Source: Cacajao melanocephalus (lineage: Eukaryota; Chordata; Mammalia; Primates; Pitheciidae). From it: a stretch of 64,000 nucleotides of DNA. The notes beneath the pieces were generated by a model. The model did not search any database. It was not told where the DNA came from and worked only from the letters and a program-made list of their open reading frames with translations. The DNA lies in NCBI GenBank assembly GCA_963573385.1, contig CAUYLG010038386.1:48266-112265 (forward strand), given 5' to 3'. Of the stretch, positions 38,546-50,279 are shown piece by piece (positions within the stretch are counted from its first letter, which is position 1; each line of letters starts with the position of its first letter). Made by a program: the position numbers and the translations under genes.

Positions 38546-38974
38546 AATTGATACCTACTATTTAAGGCTATTTTTGAGTCGAGTGTTCTGTTTTAACTAG
38601 CTGTCACCCTTAGAGACAGAACTTTATGCCTTTGCTGCTGTTTCATAGGTACAAAGCATGCCATAGTAGATAAGAATTCAATTACTGCTTAGAGGGCATA
38701 CTTTGTAGCTTACTAGAAAAATGTCCTGAGTCAAGTAAGAGAATCTCAGAATAGAAAGGGATGATAAATGTCATATTTGGGCTTCCATGAGTATTTATTA
38801 ATAAGCAATTGAATCTCCTTTACCACTGCCTTATCAAGGGTGGTTAAACTTATGATTGAATATGTCTTGTGATAAGAAATGCAGTACTACCTAGAAAGCC
38901 AACGCTGAGTGTCAAAAAGTTATTCCTTATCCTGGCACACTCAACCTTAATGACACTTGTTTTCCCCAAAAAGA

Positions 38975-39205
38975 AAGTGGGGTGATAATAATAGCAACCA
39001 TTTATTAACTACCTACTATATGTCAAGCATGGAATTAGGCACTTTACATAGTTAAATTCTAATCATCCCAAATTCCTGCAAGATAAGTATAACTATCCTC
39101 CTTTGACACATAAGGAAACTGAGATTGAGATTTAAGTGTCTTTGCCCAGGGCCACACACTAATCATTAGAAAAATCTAACTCTTGCTTCCAGTCTGCTAA
39201 GATTG
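38975..39205 (-). mobile_element. MIR SINE, minus strand
   Basis: The reverse-complement MIR order is clear: CATTTATTAACTACCTACTATATGTC, then CACTTTACATAG, then AAGGAAACTGAGATTGAGA, then GCCCAGGGCCACACACTAA. It is nearly full length and well preserved for a MIR. Confidence 0.88.
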
Positions 39206-39611
39206 GTGTAAAAAAAAAAAAATAAAGAAATCACACAAGAAAAAGAGATTTTTAAATTGAATTTAAAAAAAATACAAGCTGATTTTATAATTATTGGAAA
39301 TGTCTACATGGCAGGAGCGATGTTCAATTTCAGCCCACTTCTTAGTATGACAGAGATGCTCAATAACAGTTCATTTACTTATCTTAAATACAGAACACTG
39401 CACCGCTAAACATATTCAATAATGCTGAGGTCTACCAAATCTTTCCAACAAAGAAATGAAGAAGTAATAAAGGCAGTATTTCCATAAAAATAAGACAGTT
39501 TAAATGCATCTAAATATTCTTTCTGAATAATTCTGATGACACTGATTTTGGTTGTATTTTTGAGGATTTATGTTATATTTTCTATGCTTATTGGAAGTTG
39601 TTAAAAGTTTA

Positions 39612-39715
39612 GGAAAGATGGTTTACACCTGTAGCCCCAGCCACTTGAGAAACTGAGTCAGGAGAATCACCTAGGCTCAGGAATTTAAGGCCAAAAGTCA
39701 AGAAAAATAGTTCAG
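39612..39715 (+). mobile_element. Alu monomer-like remnant (FLAM/Alu fragment)
   Basis: TTTACACCTGTAGCCCCAGC followed by a TGAGTCAGGAGAATCACCTA-type phrase and CAGGAATTTAAGGCCA is left-monomer Alu wording, heavily diverged. It ends without the second monomer. Confidence 0.6.
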
Positions 39716-40246
39716 GAAAATTTCCAGCCTTCCCAGAATGGCACACAATCATGGAAGACCGTCACACTTTCCGAGGCTGTAGGCTTTTAAAATATGAGAA
39801 AGTGTCAGGAAGACAACTTTTCAAGATTTCAATTTAAAAAATCTTTACTATTAAAGATATTTATCTGCTATAGGGTTGACTTAATGTCTCTTCCAAGAAA
39901 GTATGAAATTGTAAAAAACAAAGGCATAAAATTTAAACTTTCACAGAGAAAGCACCAAGAAGAGGATAAAATAAAGAATCATCTCTGTGCCTTTATTCTT
40001 CCCCTGGAACCCACATACACCTCCAAACATGAAGGTGAGTTGGGGGCTTTCTAAAGCCAGCAGGGGCCCCCACAAAGTGCCCTCAGGTCCTCCTCTCCAT
40101 GTGTACCCAGGCACTGACCTCTGGGCCTTGATCTTTCATTCACTTCTTAGACTTCTTTGTCCATAACTTCCTCCCTGATTCTCACAAACCTGATTCTGGC
40201 TTTCTTCACTGAATTCACACTCTGTGTCTGTCTGGATTCAGCATTC
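39716..40246. other. Spacer without recognised feature
   Basis: I see no gene or repeat. The ORF at 39794-40054 has no recognisable motif. Confidence 0.45.
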
Positions 40247-40247
40247 A

Positions 40248-40582
40248 ATTTTTAAAATTAACTTAAAGTTAACTTAATTTTAAGTTCCAGGATACATGTG
40301 CAGGATGTACAGGTTGTTACATAGGTAAATGTGTGCCATGGTGGTTTGCTGCACCTGTTAACCCACCACCTAGGTATCAAGCCTGGCATGCATTAGCTAT
40401 CTTTCCTGATGCTCTCCCCACAGTCTGTACTACCCCAGCAACCCCTAGTGTGTGTTGTTCTCCTCCCTGTGTCTATGTGTTTTCCTTGTTCAGCTCCCAC
40501 TTATAAGTGACAATGTGTGGTGACATGAATGGAGCTGGAAGCCATTGTCCTCAGCAAACTAACGTAGAAACAGAAAATCATC
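40248..40582 (-). mobile_element. 5'-inverted short L1 (twin-priming type)
   Basis: 40276-40521 is an L1 3' end on the minus strand, preceded on the left by a decayed A-tail (T-rich, 40248-40275). At about 40521 orientation flips, and 40522-40580 reads in sense as the segment that lies immediately upstream of the break in an intact L1 (GGAGCTGGAAGCCATTGTCC). This is the expected product of twin priming. The target duplication is not clear. Confidence 0.85.
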
Positions 40583-40599
40583 AGTTCATTATAACGAAT

Positions 40600-40880
40600 A
40601 TTTGTTTAAGGTCTACTATTCCCCAGATCCTGCTAGACCACAATAAAATGGTGACAAAACACACAAGCTCTCAACTCTCAGAGTTCACAGACTGGTGGGA
40701 AATGATCACATCAATGAAGGAAAGGTGGAACTTGAATAAGCATTTAAAAAGAGAAAGTCATGGTACCAGAAGTGCCTAAACAGAGAATTGACTAGTCACA
40801 CAAGTCAGGAAAAGTTTTTCTGGAGAAATGACATATGTGTTGAGATCTAAAGTAAAGTTAGGAGTTATGTAAAAAGAAAA
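40600..40880 (+). repeat. Ancient interspersed repeat, family not named
   Basis: The order AATAAAATGGTGACAAAACACAC, then a TTCACAGACTGGTGGG block, then a TCAGGAAAAGTTTTTCTGGAG block followed by GACATATGTGTTGAGATCT, is a familiar ancient mammalian repeat layout. I cannot assign the family. Confidence 0.35.
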
Positions 40881-40955
40881 TCCAAATCTATAACAACTGA
40901 AAAAAAATACCAGAAAAATATATTTATGCTTCTGTTCAGTTTCCTGCTTATATGC

Positions 40956-41462
40956 TTTATTAGTATACACATTCCCTGCTACTTCTGTAACAAGTTACCA
41001 TACATTTACTGGCTTACAACAACACTTATTTATTGTTTTACAATGCTGGAGGCCAGAATTCTGAAATGGGTTCCACTAGACTGAAATCAAGGGGTCAGCA
41101 TGGCCTGCCATCTCTGGGGACCCTACAGGAGAATCATTTTCCTTTCTTTTCCCAGCATCTGAAGGCTGCCCTCATCCTCGGCTCATGCCTTGCATTACAT
41201 TGTCGTTTCTTGCCCTGTTTCCATTGCCACATTGCCTTCTGCCTCTCCTGGAGTAAAAATCTCCCTCTGTCTCCCCTTTATAAGGTACTTACTATGCCAT
41301 TTAGGGCAGATAGAGATAATCCAGGATCATGTCCCCATCTCAAGATCCTTAACTGTAACATATCTGCAAAGTTCCTTTTGCCATCTAGAGTCACAGTCAT
41401 AGATTCCAGGGATTGGGAGGAAGATATCTTGGGGTGGGGGAGGGATTACTCAGCCCACCACA
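40956..41462 (+). mobile_element. MLT1-family MaLR LTR
   Basis: The body reads as MLT1: TACTTCTGTAACAAGTTACC near the start, CTGGAGGCCAGAATTCTGAAA at 41046, GAGAATCATTTTCC, AGATCCTTAACTGTAACATA near 41343, and the end CAGCCCACCACA at 41451-41462. It is about 505 bp, so nearly full length. ORFs over it (up to 145 codons) are chance frames. Confidence 0.85.
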
Positions 41463-41479
41463 ATCAATAACTCTATATT

Positions 41480-41936
41480 CACACAATGAAAAAAAAATTC
41501 AGCATGAACTCATTGCCTAAGTGAATACACTAATGCATTCCCTAGGATCCCTTCAGGACAGAGACACTCAGTCTTTCTAAGGAATTGCTCTTGGCCCAAA
41601 GCAGCTGCCGTTTCCCAGATTATACCTCGTACCACCACCACCCCTACAGGGGACAGATCATACTCAATGACTGCTCTGTGCAGTATATCAATGCCTCCAT
41701 TGGACAAGGAGGCGTTGATATACTGGACACCTCCATTCAGGACAAGTTGGAAAGGCCGTCCCTGTACCCCTGCTCCCCAGGCACCTCTGCTGGGTCTGTT
41801 CAGCTTCACCCTCTGTCCAGTCCTGCCTTGTTTCCTCCCTCACAGGTGCTGCTTCTGAGACCTCTTCCAAATAAACCTCCTGCATGCACATTTCTGCCTC
41901 AAAGTCTGTTCCCAAAACCTGGCTAATGGCAGGACT
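41480..41936 (+). mobile_element. ERVL-like LTR, plus strand
   Basis: A block of about 450 bp ends with CTTCCAAATAAACCTCCTGC (AATAAA at 41870-41875) and a short downstream tail closing near GGCTAATGGCA. This is an ERVL-type LTR 3' end (LTR16/LTR33-like by memory of wording). It contains the hairpin described separately. Confidence 0.6.
41681..41725. repeat. 18-bp inverted repeat (hairpin) in LTR
   Basis: Arm CAGTATATCAATGCCTCC (41681-41698) and arm GGAGGCGTTGATATACTG (41708-41725) are reverse complements except for one position, which would form a G-U pair in RNA. The loop is 9 nt (41699-41707). Confidence 0.92.
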
Positions 41937-42079
41937 CATACAGAATTTTAGCTTTGGTGTTTAGCAATGTTTGTTTTTGTTTTTTCTTTTTCTTTGCTTT
42001 AAAAATACAAAATAAAAACATTAACTTGACTGAGATATCTGATCATTCTTTCTTCTCCTGTCCTCCTACTCTCTTAAAA

Positions 42080-42700
42080 TTATTTTCCTTTTTATTGGCA
42101 TAGTTTCTTCAAAAGTGTTTTATTTTTGTGTGTGTGTGCCAAAACCTTCCGAGCTTTATATGGCAGAGAATGTTTTCATAGTCCCTTACACTAAAATAAT
42201 AGTTTGGCTGAATATGAAACCCTAAGCTCAAAGTGCATTTCTTAACCACTTTGAAAATATTACTCCATTATCTCCTTGCATATTGATTGAAGTCTTATGT
42301 CTAATTGATTTTCATCTCTTGTTACCCTACTCTTTCTCTTTAAAGTTTTCATAATACTCCCTTATCTGCAGTGTTCCTAAACTAGAATACATCTGAGTGT
42401 GGCTCTTGTCTTATGTCTCTTTGCTTTGTTTTGTGCACTGTGAGCCCTTTCACCAAGAGCCAATCATCATTTTCTTCTAGAAAAGATATTATTTTTGAAC
42501 GATGTCCTTCCCTTTTCATTTATTTGCCTCTCTCATTCTGGGCATCCTGCCACCCAGAGGTCATACATCTTCTACCATACATGTCCCTCTGAAATTTTAC
42601 ATAATTTTTCATCTACTTTTTTCTCATTCTGCTGCCTACAATAAGACTGACTCAACTAAAAAATCTTTCAAAGCACTGGTTTGTTCTTCAGCTGAAGTCA
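42080..42700 (-). mobile_element. Possible HAL1/L1M antisense fragment
   Basis: Text from TTTGGCTGAATATGAAACCC (42203) through a TTGATTGAAGTCTTATG block and on past 42350 resembles antisense ORF1-region text of old L1/HAL1 elements, strongly diverged. Confidence 0.4.
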
Positions 42701-42784
42701 TTCTTTCATTTAACCCATATTGTGTTTTCTGTTACTGTTACTTTATATTTCATATCCAATGTTTCCAACTGATATAAAAATTTT

Positions 42785-43404
42785 TTCATTTTTATTTATG
42801 TTTTAATAGCTTTTGGTGTACAGTTGGTTTTTGATTATATGAATAAGTTCTTTAGTGGTGATTTCTGAGATTTTAGTGCACTCATCATCAGAGCAGTGTA
42901 AACTGTACTCAATACATACTCTTTAATCCCTCACGTCCCTCCCAAAAATCCCCCTGTGAGTCACCAAGGACCATTGTATCATTCTTGTGCCTTTACATCC
43001 TCATAGCTTAGCTCCCACTAAGCAAGAATACACGATATTTGGTTTTTCATTCCTGAGTTACTTCACTTAGAATAATGGCCTCCAGCTCTATTCAAGTTGC
43101 TGCAACATAAATAAATCTGTTTCTTTTTATGGCTGAGTAGTATTCCATGGTGTATATATATATCATATTTTCTTTGTCCACTTGTTGGTTGATGGACACT
43201 TAGATTGATTCCTTATGTTTGCAATTGCAAATTGTGCTGCTATAAACGTGTGTAAATGTGTCTCTTTCATATAACAATTTCTTTTCCTTTGGGTAGTTAC
43301 TCAGTAGCAGGATTGCTAAATTGAATGGTAATTCTACTTTTAGTTCTCTAAGGAATCTCCGAATTGTTTTTCATACTGGTTGTACTAATTTGCATTCCCA
43401 CCAG
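42785..43404 (-). mobile_element. L1MA/L1PB-like 3' end, antisense, 5' truncated
   Basis: A clear reverse-complement L1 3'UTR (AATAAGTTCTTTAGTGGTGATT at 42842) continues into the ORF2 C-terminal end (GGCTGAGTAGTATTCCATGG at 43131) and stops at TTGCATTCCCACCAGC (43389-43404). Its 3'UTR wording is shared with the outer antisense L1 at 19850-20040, so it is the same subfamily or close. Confidence 0.88.
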
Positions 43405-43960
43405 CCCAACTTATATGCTTTTTAAAACTTTTTGGTTTAGCTTCATAGTACCAATATGTTCTTTTGAAGATAATTAGTATGTTATTTTATATTATTAATC
43501 TGTGTAGGTGATTTACCTTTCTTCATTTAGCATATGTTATTTATTACTTTTTTCTTTATTTTACAGTGATTGTACTTCTCAGATATTTATTTAATTCTGC
43601 TTGATAACTCATGCTGCCCTGGAACTATTAGCTACCTTTTTAAGGCACAGTATATTTTGACATGTTTGGAAGCCCAGGCCCTAGTGTGTATTTCTGCTTT
43701 CAGTTTAAAAAGACAGAAGAAAATCTGCCCCAAGCAAGAGAGCCCCAGATACCACTATGGTAATTTACACATATTTGTTTGCTGCCATTCTACCAAACAA
43801 TTCACCTCCTTAAAGTCTTTCAAAGAGGGAGCACTGGTAGAATATCACCTCCTTAGAGTATAATCCTCTATAATCTTGATTGTGTAGAAAACAGAGGAGT
43901 CCAGGCTCAGAGCCTACCAGTCTGGCACTCACCTCATGTACTCAGCTCTTCATCTCAACC
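43405..43960. other. Unclassified sequence
   Basis: T-rich left part could be more old antisense L1; the right part (43610-43960) shows no recognisable feature. The 97-codon ORF at 43570-43863 has no identifiable motif. Confidence 0.4.
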
Positions 43961-43964
43961 TGAT

Positions 43965-46490
43965 TTGTGTGCTACTCTGAGAGTAGCAATAGACACTGCA
44001 TTGTCTGGTCACCAGAAAGGGAACAAACGAATAGGCCAGGTATATCTGGATTTGGCAGCAACCCCAGATTATACACAGTACTTAATTTTCATACAATTAG
44101 AATAAAATATGTACTGCCTAGTGAAATGAAGAAAAAAATTTTAAAGTACAGAAAATAAAAAATACAAAATAAAATAACAGATGTAACACACAATATTGAA
44201 GAAATTAGAAAAAAAATAAATAGGGTACAATTGCCCATTAAAAGACATAGATTCCCAGATTGCATTAAATAAACAATCAAAAAAGAACCAAAAATATGTC
44301 TTCTGAAATATGTCAAAAAAATGGACGGTGAAAGAGAAAATGGAAAATAATGAAAAAAATTCTGGAAATTATATTAAAAAGAAACTAATTTTAATAATCT
44401 GACAATAAATATTTCAAAAAAAGTTACAAGTGTGAACAGGTACATTATATATATATAAATAAAAATTCATTATGAATATGATGCATTGAACAATATAGTC
44501 TCAAATCACATCAAGCAATAACTGAAAAAACTCAGAAGAAAATAAATCAATAAAAATATTATTGTAACAAATACTCCTTAGAACATAATAGGTGAAGCAG
44601 ATAAAAATAACATAAAGGCAATCTGAGTACCAGAATATTCACACTTAGAATAATTTGAATACTATTTTTTAAATTATTTATTGACTTTTCAAAAAAATTA
44701 CACACTAGGTAACAAAAGGAAGTCTTAATGAATTTCAAATAATAAACATCATACCTACTGTATCATCTGTCTCTATACTATTAACACAAAAATTAATAGT
44801 GTCAAAAAAGAAAGAAAAAGCTAAAAATTCTCAATGTCTTAAAACTAAATAACATATTAAATAATGATGGGCTTCAAAAACAAATTACAAAACACTTAAA
44901 AGTAATCACTAAAAGAACACTAAGTCAGAATTCATATAACTCAACTAAAGCAGTATTCGGAAGAAAATTTACAGATTTCAGTATATTTATTGGGAAATGG
45001 AAATTGAAAACAAATGAGCTTAGTGTTAACTTTGTAAAGCAGAAAAAATGAACCAAAAAATACACCCAAAATAAAAGTAGGAAATAAATAATAGAAAAGA
45101 TAGAAATCAATGACTCAGAACAGAAGATGCATGAGATCAACAAAACTAAAGTGATTTATTTGAAGGGACTAAGCATCTGAAAGACCTCTGAAAACAGAAT
45201 TCAAGAAAAAGAGTGAATATGTAAACAAACAGTGAAAAGAGAAAGGTATAAAATCAATTCATACAGATTAGTTTCAAAAATGAAACAATGTTTTGTGCAA
45301 CTGCACCCAAAAAAAAATGGAAACATGAAGACTAATTTTAAACTCATTTATGTTCATAGACCACTGAATCATGAAATTACTTACTGATACCAATTATTAG
45401 CTATTTATAGTTAAAACTTGTTAAAAATTAATACTTTAGGATCAAATAGAATGTATTTTAGGAATGCAAAAATGCTTTGGCCTTAGAAAACCTATCAATG
45501 TGAATAGCATCATTAATTCAATAGATACAGTGATAGCATTTGATGAAGTTCTGATACATTAAATGTTCAAAGCAAGTTAACAATACAACAGGTGTTCTTT
45601 AACTTAAAAAGATCATGTAATAAAAATTTACATCAAACATTATACTTGGTGAACTTTAGATGGGCTTTTATTCATATCAAAAACAAAACAAGGATATCTA
45701 CCGCATAGCTAACGTTCCAGATGGTTCTATAAATGCAGTAATTGTAATTAGACAAGCAAAAGAAAGTAATATGGATAAAAATAGAATAGGAAAAAATAAT
45801 ATATTCATTTTTGCAGAAAATCTGATTGTCTGCACGAAGGAAACAACAGAACCAGTAAACCATCAGAACTCAGAGGAGAGTTTGGTAATGTTTTCAAAGT
45901 ATGAAAATCGCTGTTTATCTGCACTATTTTTAATGAACTAGAAAATAAGATGCCATTCATAATCACTAACAACTATAAATTATCTAGAAATAAACTTAAT
46001 AAAATGCATAAGGTTTTCATGGAAGTCTTTTCTGACTACCAAATACATGAAAGGGTCTTCATACATGAAGGAAATTTTATTCTCTTGTATGGAACAACTT
46101 AAAATTGTGAAAATGACAATTCTTTCCAAATTTATCTAAAATTCAATGTGCTCTTAAGAAAAATTCCTATTTTTTATGAACTTGAAAACATATTCTAAAA
46201 GTAATATAGAAAAAGAAAATTTAATGAAGGCTATGTCGACCAAGAAAAAACAGGGAATGTGTCCTGTTTGATATTAGACCAGATTATAAAGCAAAGTAAT
46301 AAGAAGCACATGGTAGTTGTAAGAAAAAAGAAATAAAGGACAAACATAGTCCCATGGAAAAGAAGAGCTCAGAAACAATCCCTTGTATATATGGGAACAT
46401 GACTCAAGGTATAGATTATTATTCAAAGAAAACTGACTCGTTACATGGAGAAAAATAAAACCAGATCCTTACTTCACACCATTGATGTAA
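43965..46490 (+). mobile_element. Old L1M element, sense, ORF1-ORF2 text
   Basis: A-rich diverged sequence with old-L1 order: an ORF1-like part (44080-44700), ORF2 N-terminal text (44800-45170), RT-region text (45480-45860, including TTTTTGCAGAAAATCTGATTG, the decayed active-site strand), then downstream ORF2 text to about 46490. The frame is destroyed throughout. Confidence 0.7.
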
Positions 46491-46499
46491 TTTAGAAAA

Positions 46500-46600
46500 T
46501 TTGAGATGGGAGAATAGCTTGAGCAAAGGAGTTCAAGACCAGCCTAAACAACATAATGAGATCCCATTCTCCACACACACACACAAAAATCATTTTATTT
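46500..46600 (+). mobile_element. Truncated Alu/FLAM fragment
   Basis: GGGAGAATAGCTTGAGCAAAGGAG followed by a TTCAAGACCAGCC block is Alu left-monomer text without its first third. It ends in a short CA run and an A/T-rich tail. Confidence 0.7.
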
Positions 46601-46638
46601 TTGAAACAATGAAGTAGCAACATTAAAGAACATTTTAA

Positions 46639-46929
46639 GGCCAGGAGTGGTCGCTCATGCCTGTAATCCCAGCACTTTGGGAGGCTGAGGCAGGTGGATC
46701 ACGAGGTCAGGAGTTCAAGACCAGCCTGGCCAAGATGGTGAAACCCCGTCTTTTTCAAAAATACAATAATTAGCTGGGCATGGTGGCGCGCACCTGTAAT
46801 CTCAGCTACTCAGGAGGCTGAGGCAGGGAATTGCTTAAACCAGGAGGCAAAGGTTGCAGTGAGCCAAGATCGTGCCACTGCACTCCGGCCTGGGCAACAG
46901 AGCAAAATTCTGTCTCAAAAAAAAAAAAA
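46639..46929 (+). mobile_element. AluS-like element
   Basis: A full-length dimeric Alu with a 15-nt A tail. The 13-bp target duplication is AAGAACATTTTAA (46626-46638) and AAGAATATTTTAA (46930-46942), one mismatch. Internal wording (GATCACGAGGTCAGGAGTTC) fits an AluS-type element. Confidence 0.97.
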
Positions 46930-46942
46930 AAGAATATTTTAA

Positions 46943-47890
46943 AATGGAAAAAATGATCATAATGCCACCACTCTAACAAAATCACATTCATGTTAGTGTA
47001 TTCTTCTCTAGCACAAGTCCTTTTATCAATATAATCTGCCTCAATGCCATCATAACCTATAGATCTTATTATAAAATGTCATAGAACGTGTGATGGTTCT
47101 ATCTCTGTAGATTTTCTAAAGCAGTTTCTGTTTGTTGGGCATAGTAACTGTTAGAGAGTAGGTCACTTTATATGTGGACTAGAGAATCTAAAGAGACCTA
47201 GCCTGCCTTTGCTGTAACCTTTGCACAGCATCTGAAATATCTGTTCTACCACTGAAATGCTGTTCCCTAAGACCTATTGGTCTCAGTTCCAACCAATCCC
47301 TCCTCCAGTTTTATGCCAGACCTGTTTGGTTCCTCAAGGTCAAAAATATACTTTTCAGAAATTCCAAAGGAAAATGACCACTTGGTACTGTAGAAAAGAT
47401 GAAAGGGAGAGATGAGAGAAAAAAAAACTGACTAAAGTTACACAGAAGAGAATAAAGCTAAATTTGTACAGTCTTCAGTGGGTAGGTCAGAATTGTTGGT
47501 CAGAAGTTCAAAAGTAGCATCATGAATAACCTAGATGTTTGATGGCTACCTGTGCAAATGGCAGGCAGGTTCTATTGCCAGGAGGGAATGTGCATTTGCT
47601 AAAATGAAAAAAAAAATTCTAGGACTAAGATCTCATCTATGGAGAGAGAACAAATTTCCTATAATGAGATTTGGCAAATCTGCCCACAACCTGTCTGAGA
47701 GCACACTGAAAAACAAATGAGCAATGCCTCCCCTAGTGTTCTGCTGACATACTAATTAGGCCTCCTCCAAGGCAGCTTATCACAACAGCTCCCAGTGCTT
47801 ATACCTACCCCCACCCCCAGCCCCAGAGAGCAGACTCTTTTCCACCGTAAAGGAGTTGAGAAGAACTCCAAGCTCTTTACAGAGTTTGGG
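46943..47890. other. Repeat-poor sequence, no gene recognised
   Basis: Apparently unique. A C-rich stretch lies at 47807-47825. No ORF with a recognisable motif. Confidence 0.5.
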
Positions 47891-47895
47891 TGCAG

Positions 47896-48090
47896 CCAGT
47901 AGTTCTCTACCCTGGTTGCACATCATTGTCAGTGGGAGGCTGGAGGGAGAGGAGGAGGTCTCTAAAAATTAATTGGTCTTGGACCACACATCATGAGTTA
48001 AATCACAAGGACTAAAGATGAGGCTCAGACATTTAGACTTAAAAAATTCTCTAGGTAATTCTAATGTGCAGCCAGTTTTAAGAATCACAG
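47896..48090 (+). mobile_element. MER5-like hAT MITE with terminal inverted repeats
   Basis: The left end AGTAGTTCTCTACCCTGGTTGCACAT (47900) and right end CTAATGTGCAGCCAGTTTTAAGAATCAC (48060) are inverted copies, as in MER5/Charlie-type non-autonomous hAT elements. The centre is decayed. Confidence 0.72.
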
Positions 48091-48635
48091 AGTTAGGCTG
48101 GAAGCAATGAAGCTGCTCAACAGACAGTAGTGGAAAGAAGGATCCCTTAGGCTGGTGAAAAGCTGCAACCTGTACCACAAACACACACCTAATTTCAAAA
48201 GGCTTGTATCATTCTCTTGTTGTGTAGATTGTCTTCTATAAGATCAGATTTTCCAAAATCAACCTTTTTCCTAATTTACTGTCTTCATTGATTAAACTCC
48301 CATTCTGCCTTCCGGTGAAAATCTTGACCTAATCAATTCTACTTAGATTTTGTCACTTTAAGGAATTCTCAGTCATTTCAAGTTATGTGTAAGTCTGTTC
48401 AGGTTACCTGCCTCCTTTATTCTCCCTGGGTGAGGTTTATATCTGGGGAAAAGAGGAGCTACAGAAGTAAGAAAATAGGCACCAGGACCTATGCCATCCT
48501 GTGCTGGGGTTCTTTAAGAGGCAAAATTATCCTGTCTTAAATTTCAGTTGAAAAGTCTCCCTCCTGCTGAAATGGCGTGTACTGTTGGCCTACAGAATTG
48601 TGTCTCTCCAGGACTACATCCCCTGGCACAATCGT
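48091..48635. other. Apparently unique sequence
   Basis: No gene or repeat recognised. Confidence 0.45.
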
Positions 48636-48805
48636 GAGCATCTCTTCCTCTCCTCTCTTCTCTGCTCCCCTCTTTTTCTCCCCATCTCTCTCTCTCCCCT
48701 CTTCTTCCTGCTTTTCTTGTTACTTTTCCTCTTTCTTTCTTTCTCCTCCTCCTTTCTCTCTCTCTCTGTCACTCTTTCTCTCTCCTCCACACCTCCTTCC
48801 CCTTT
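48636..48805. repeat. Pyrimidine-rich (TC)n tract
   Basis: About 170 bp almost purely C and T on the plus strand, with repeated CTCTCTCT, CTTTCTTT and CTCCTCCT blocks. ORFs over it (Ser/Leu/Phe-rich) are compositional artefacts. Long polypyrimidine tracts can adopt triplex-type structures. Confidence 0.93.
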
Positions 48806-49965
48806 TATGTGTGCTGGGAAACCTAGGAAAATTCTAGCTGTTGTTTTGAATGAACAGACACCTCTGCCCCAAATTCTCTTCCCCTATCATTCACATCTTT
48901 ACCTTTGTTGTCTGTAGCAAATGTGCAAGATGACCTCCTTCTAGAGTTTTAAATAGGAATAGGCCAGACCGTCATTCTATTGCACTCCATTTTGGCATGG
49001 AGGAGTTTATCATGAGCTTTGCTGTCCCACTTGGCTTCAATGCAGAGGGTGAGTCACAGGTCTTCTCTACACTTGAGTTCTACACTTAAAAAGTGTGCTC
49101 TAGAATCTCCCCCAGAACTTGGCCTAGAGTTACTAGGACCGAAAGAAGACCTCCTAACTTTTCATTTCACTCTCTTGATTCTCCTTTGACGTCTCCTCCC
49201 CTCCATAATTTAAGTGATTCTATCTAGTGGGGTGGGGAAGTAGAAGAACTTCCCTCGAAATTGCTTCACCTAAAACATTCCTGGGTATAGCTGAAATTAA
49301 CTGTTTGAATTTGAAAAACAAGAACAAGGTAAATGAAATAGAGATGGATGGAGAATCTCATACATCAACTAATGTCAAAATTGCACTCTGCTGCACAATA
49401 CTTGAATCAACATTTTTACAAATCTTACAACTAGATATCTTTATCCTAGATAAGAAAACTAAAGTCACTCATCTAATATATGGATTGTTTTTATCAAGGG
49501 GTGATAAATACTGCAGGGTTTTTTTAATGCCTTTTACTCATAAAATTCAATGTTCTCTCCTCATTCCCTCCAAACAAGCTCTGTGGCCCTCCCATAGCAG
49601 TACTGCCAAATTGGATTTTCTGGGGAACAATAAAAAGGGCTTTTACAAATATATCAGGTAATTTTGTTGCACACTAAATTGTGAGAACCACTGCCAAGTG
49701 TCCTATTACTTGAGGATTGTTCATATTTTTCTAGCTAGTGGTCAGCTTGAATCCATTCTGAATAGCAGTTGAAAGAAGATGGCCTCTTGTCTGAAGAACT
49801 GGAGATAATATAGTAAATAGAAAGTTAAGATGCTTTTTTGGTTTACATTTTTCATGAAGACTCAGTATTTACATTTAAGATATTATTCACAGTTAAAAAT
49901 GACAGAAGTAACTAACTGAGAGGACAATAAAAAATTAAGGTATTAAATTACTGATTGGTGCTAGG
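48806..49965. other. Apparently unique sequence
   Basis: No gene or repeat recognised. A 144-codon ORF (49227-49661) has no identifiable domain. Confidence 0.45.
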
Positions 49966-49969
49966 ACTA

Positions 49970-50130
49970 TGCTAAGAATTGTATAAGGTATGACTTCTCA
50001 CAAAAACCATGTGGCATATATAGTATTAATTATCTTATAGATGAGAAAGCTGATGTTTATATAGAGTATAGCCTAATATCATATCATGCATTTAATAATT
50101 GAACAGTTATTAAAATTCAGCTCCAACCTC
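49970..50130 (-). mobile_element. MIR-like remnant, minus strand
   Basis: The order GCTAGGACTATGCTAAGAATT, then a TATTAATTATCTTATAGATGAGAAAGC block, then a decayed tail to CAGCTCCAACC follows reversed MIR. Confidence 0.5.
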
Positions 50131-50195
50131 TTTATATATTTTCTCATTATATTTTCTTGAGAGTCAGACTGTCTTTTTCTGAGATCAGTCCCAGA

Positions 50196-50278
50196 CTTTT
50201 TTAAAAAAGAAAGAAAAATAAAAAACGGAAGGAAAGAAGAAAGGCAAATAGGAAGGAAGAGAGAAAGAAAGGAAAACC
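50196..50278. repeat. Purine-rich (GAAA/GGAA)n tract
   Basis: About 80 bp of A/G-rich low-complexity sequence with GAAA and GGAAGGAA units. Confidence 0.88.
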
Positions 50279-50279
50279 T

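Noticed and set aside
41033..41470. 145-codon plus-strand ORF
   Set aside because: It lies entirely within the MLT1 LTR; chance frame.
48577..48917. Two overlapping Ser/Leu/Phe-rich ORFs
   Set aside because: Both are translations of the pyrimidine-rich tract.
49227..49661. 144-codon plus-strand ORF in apparently unique sequence
   Set aside because: No recognisable domain, no support for splice sites or promoter, and a length expected by chance in 64 kb of six-frame sequence.
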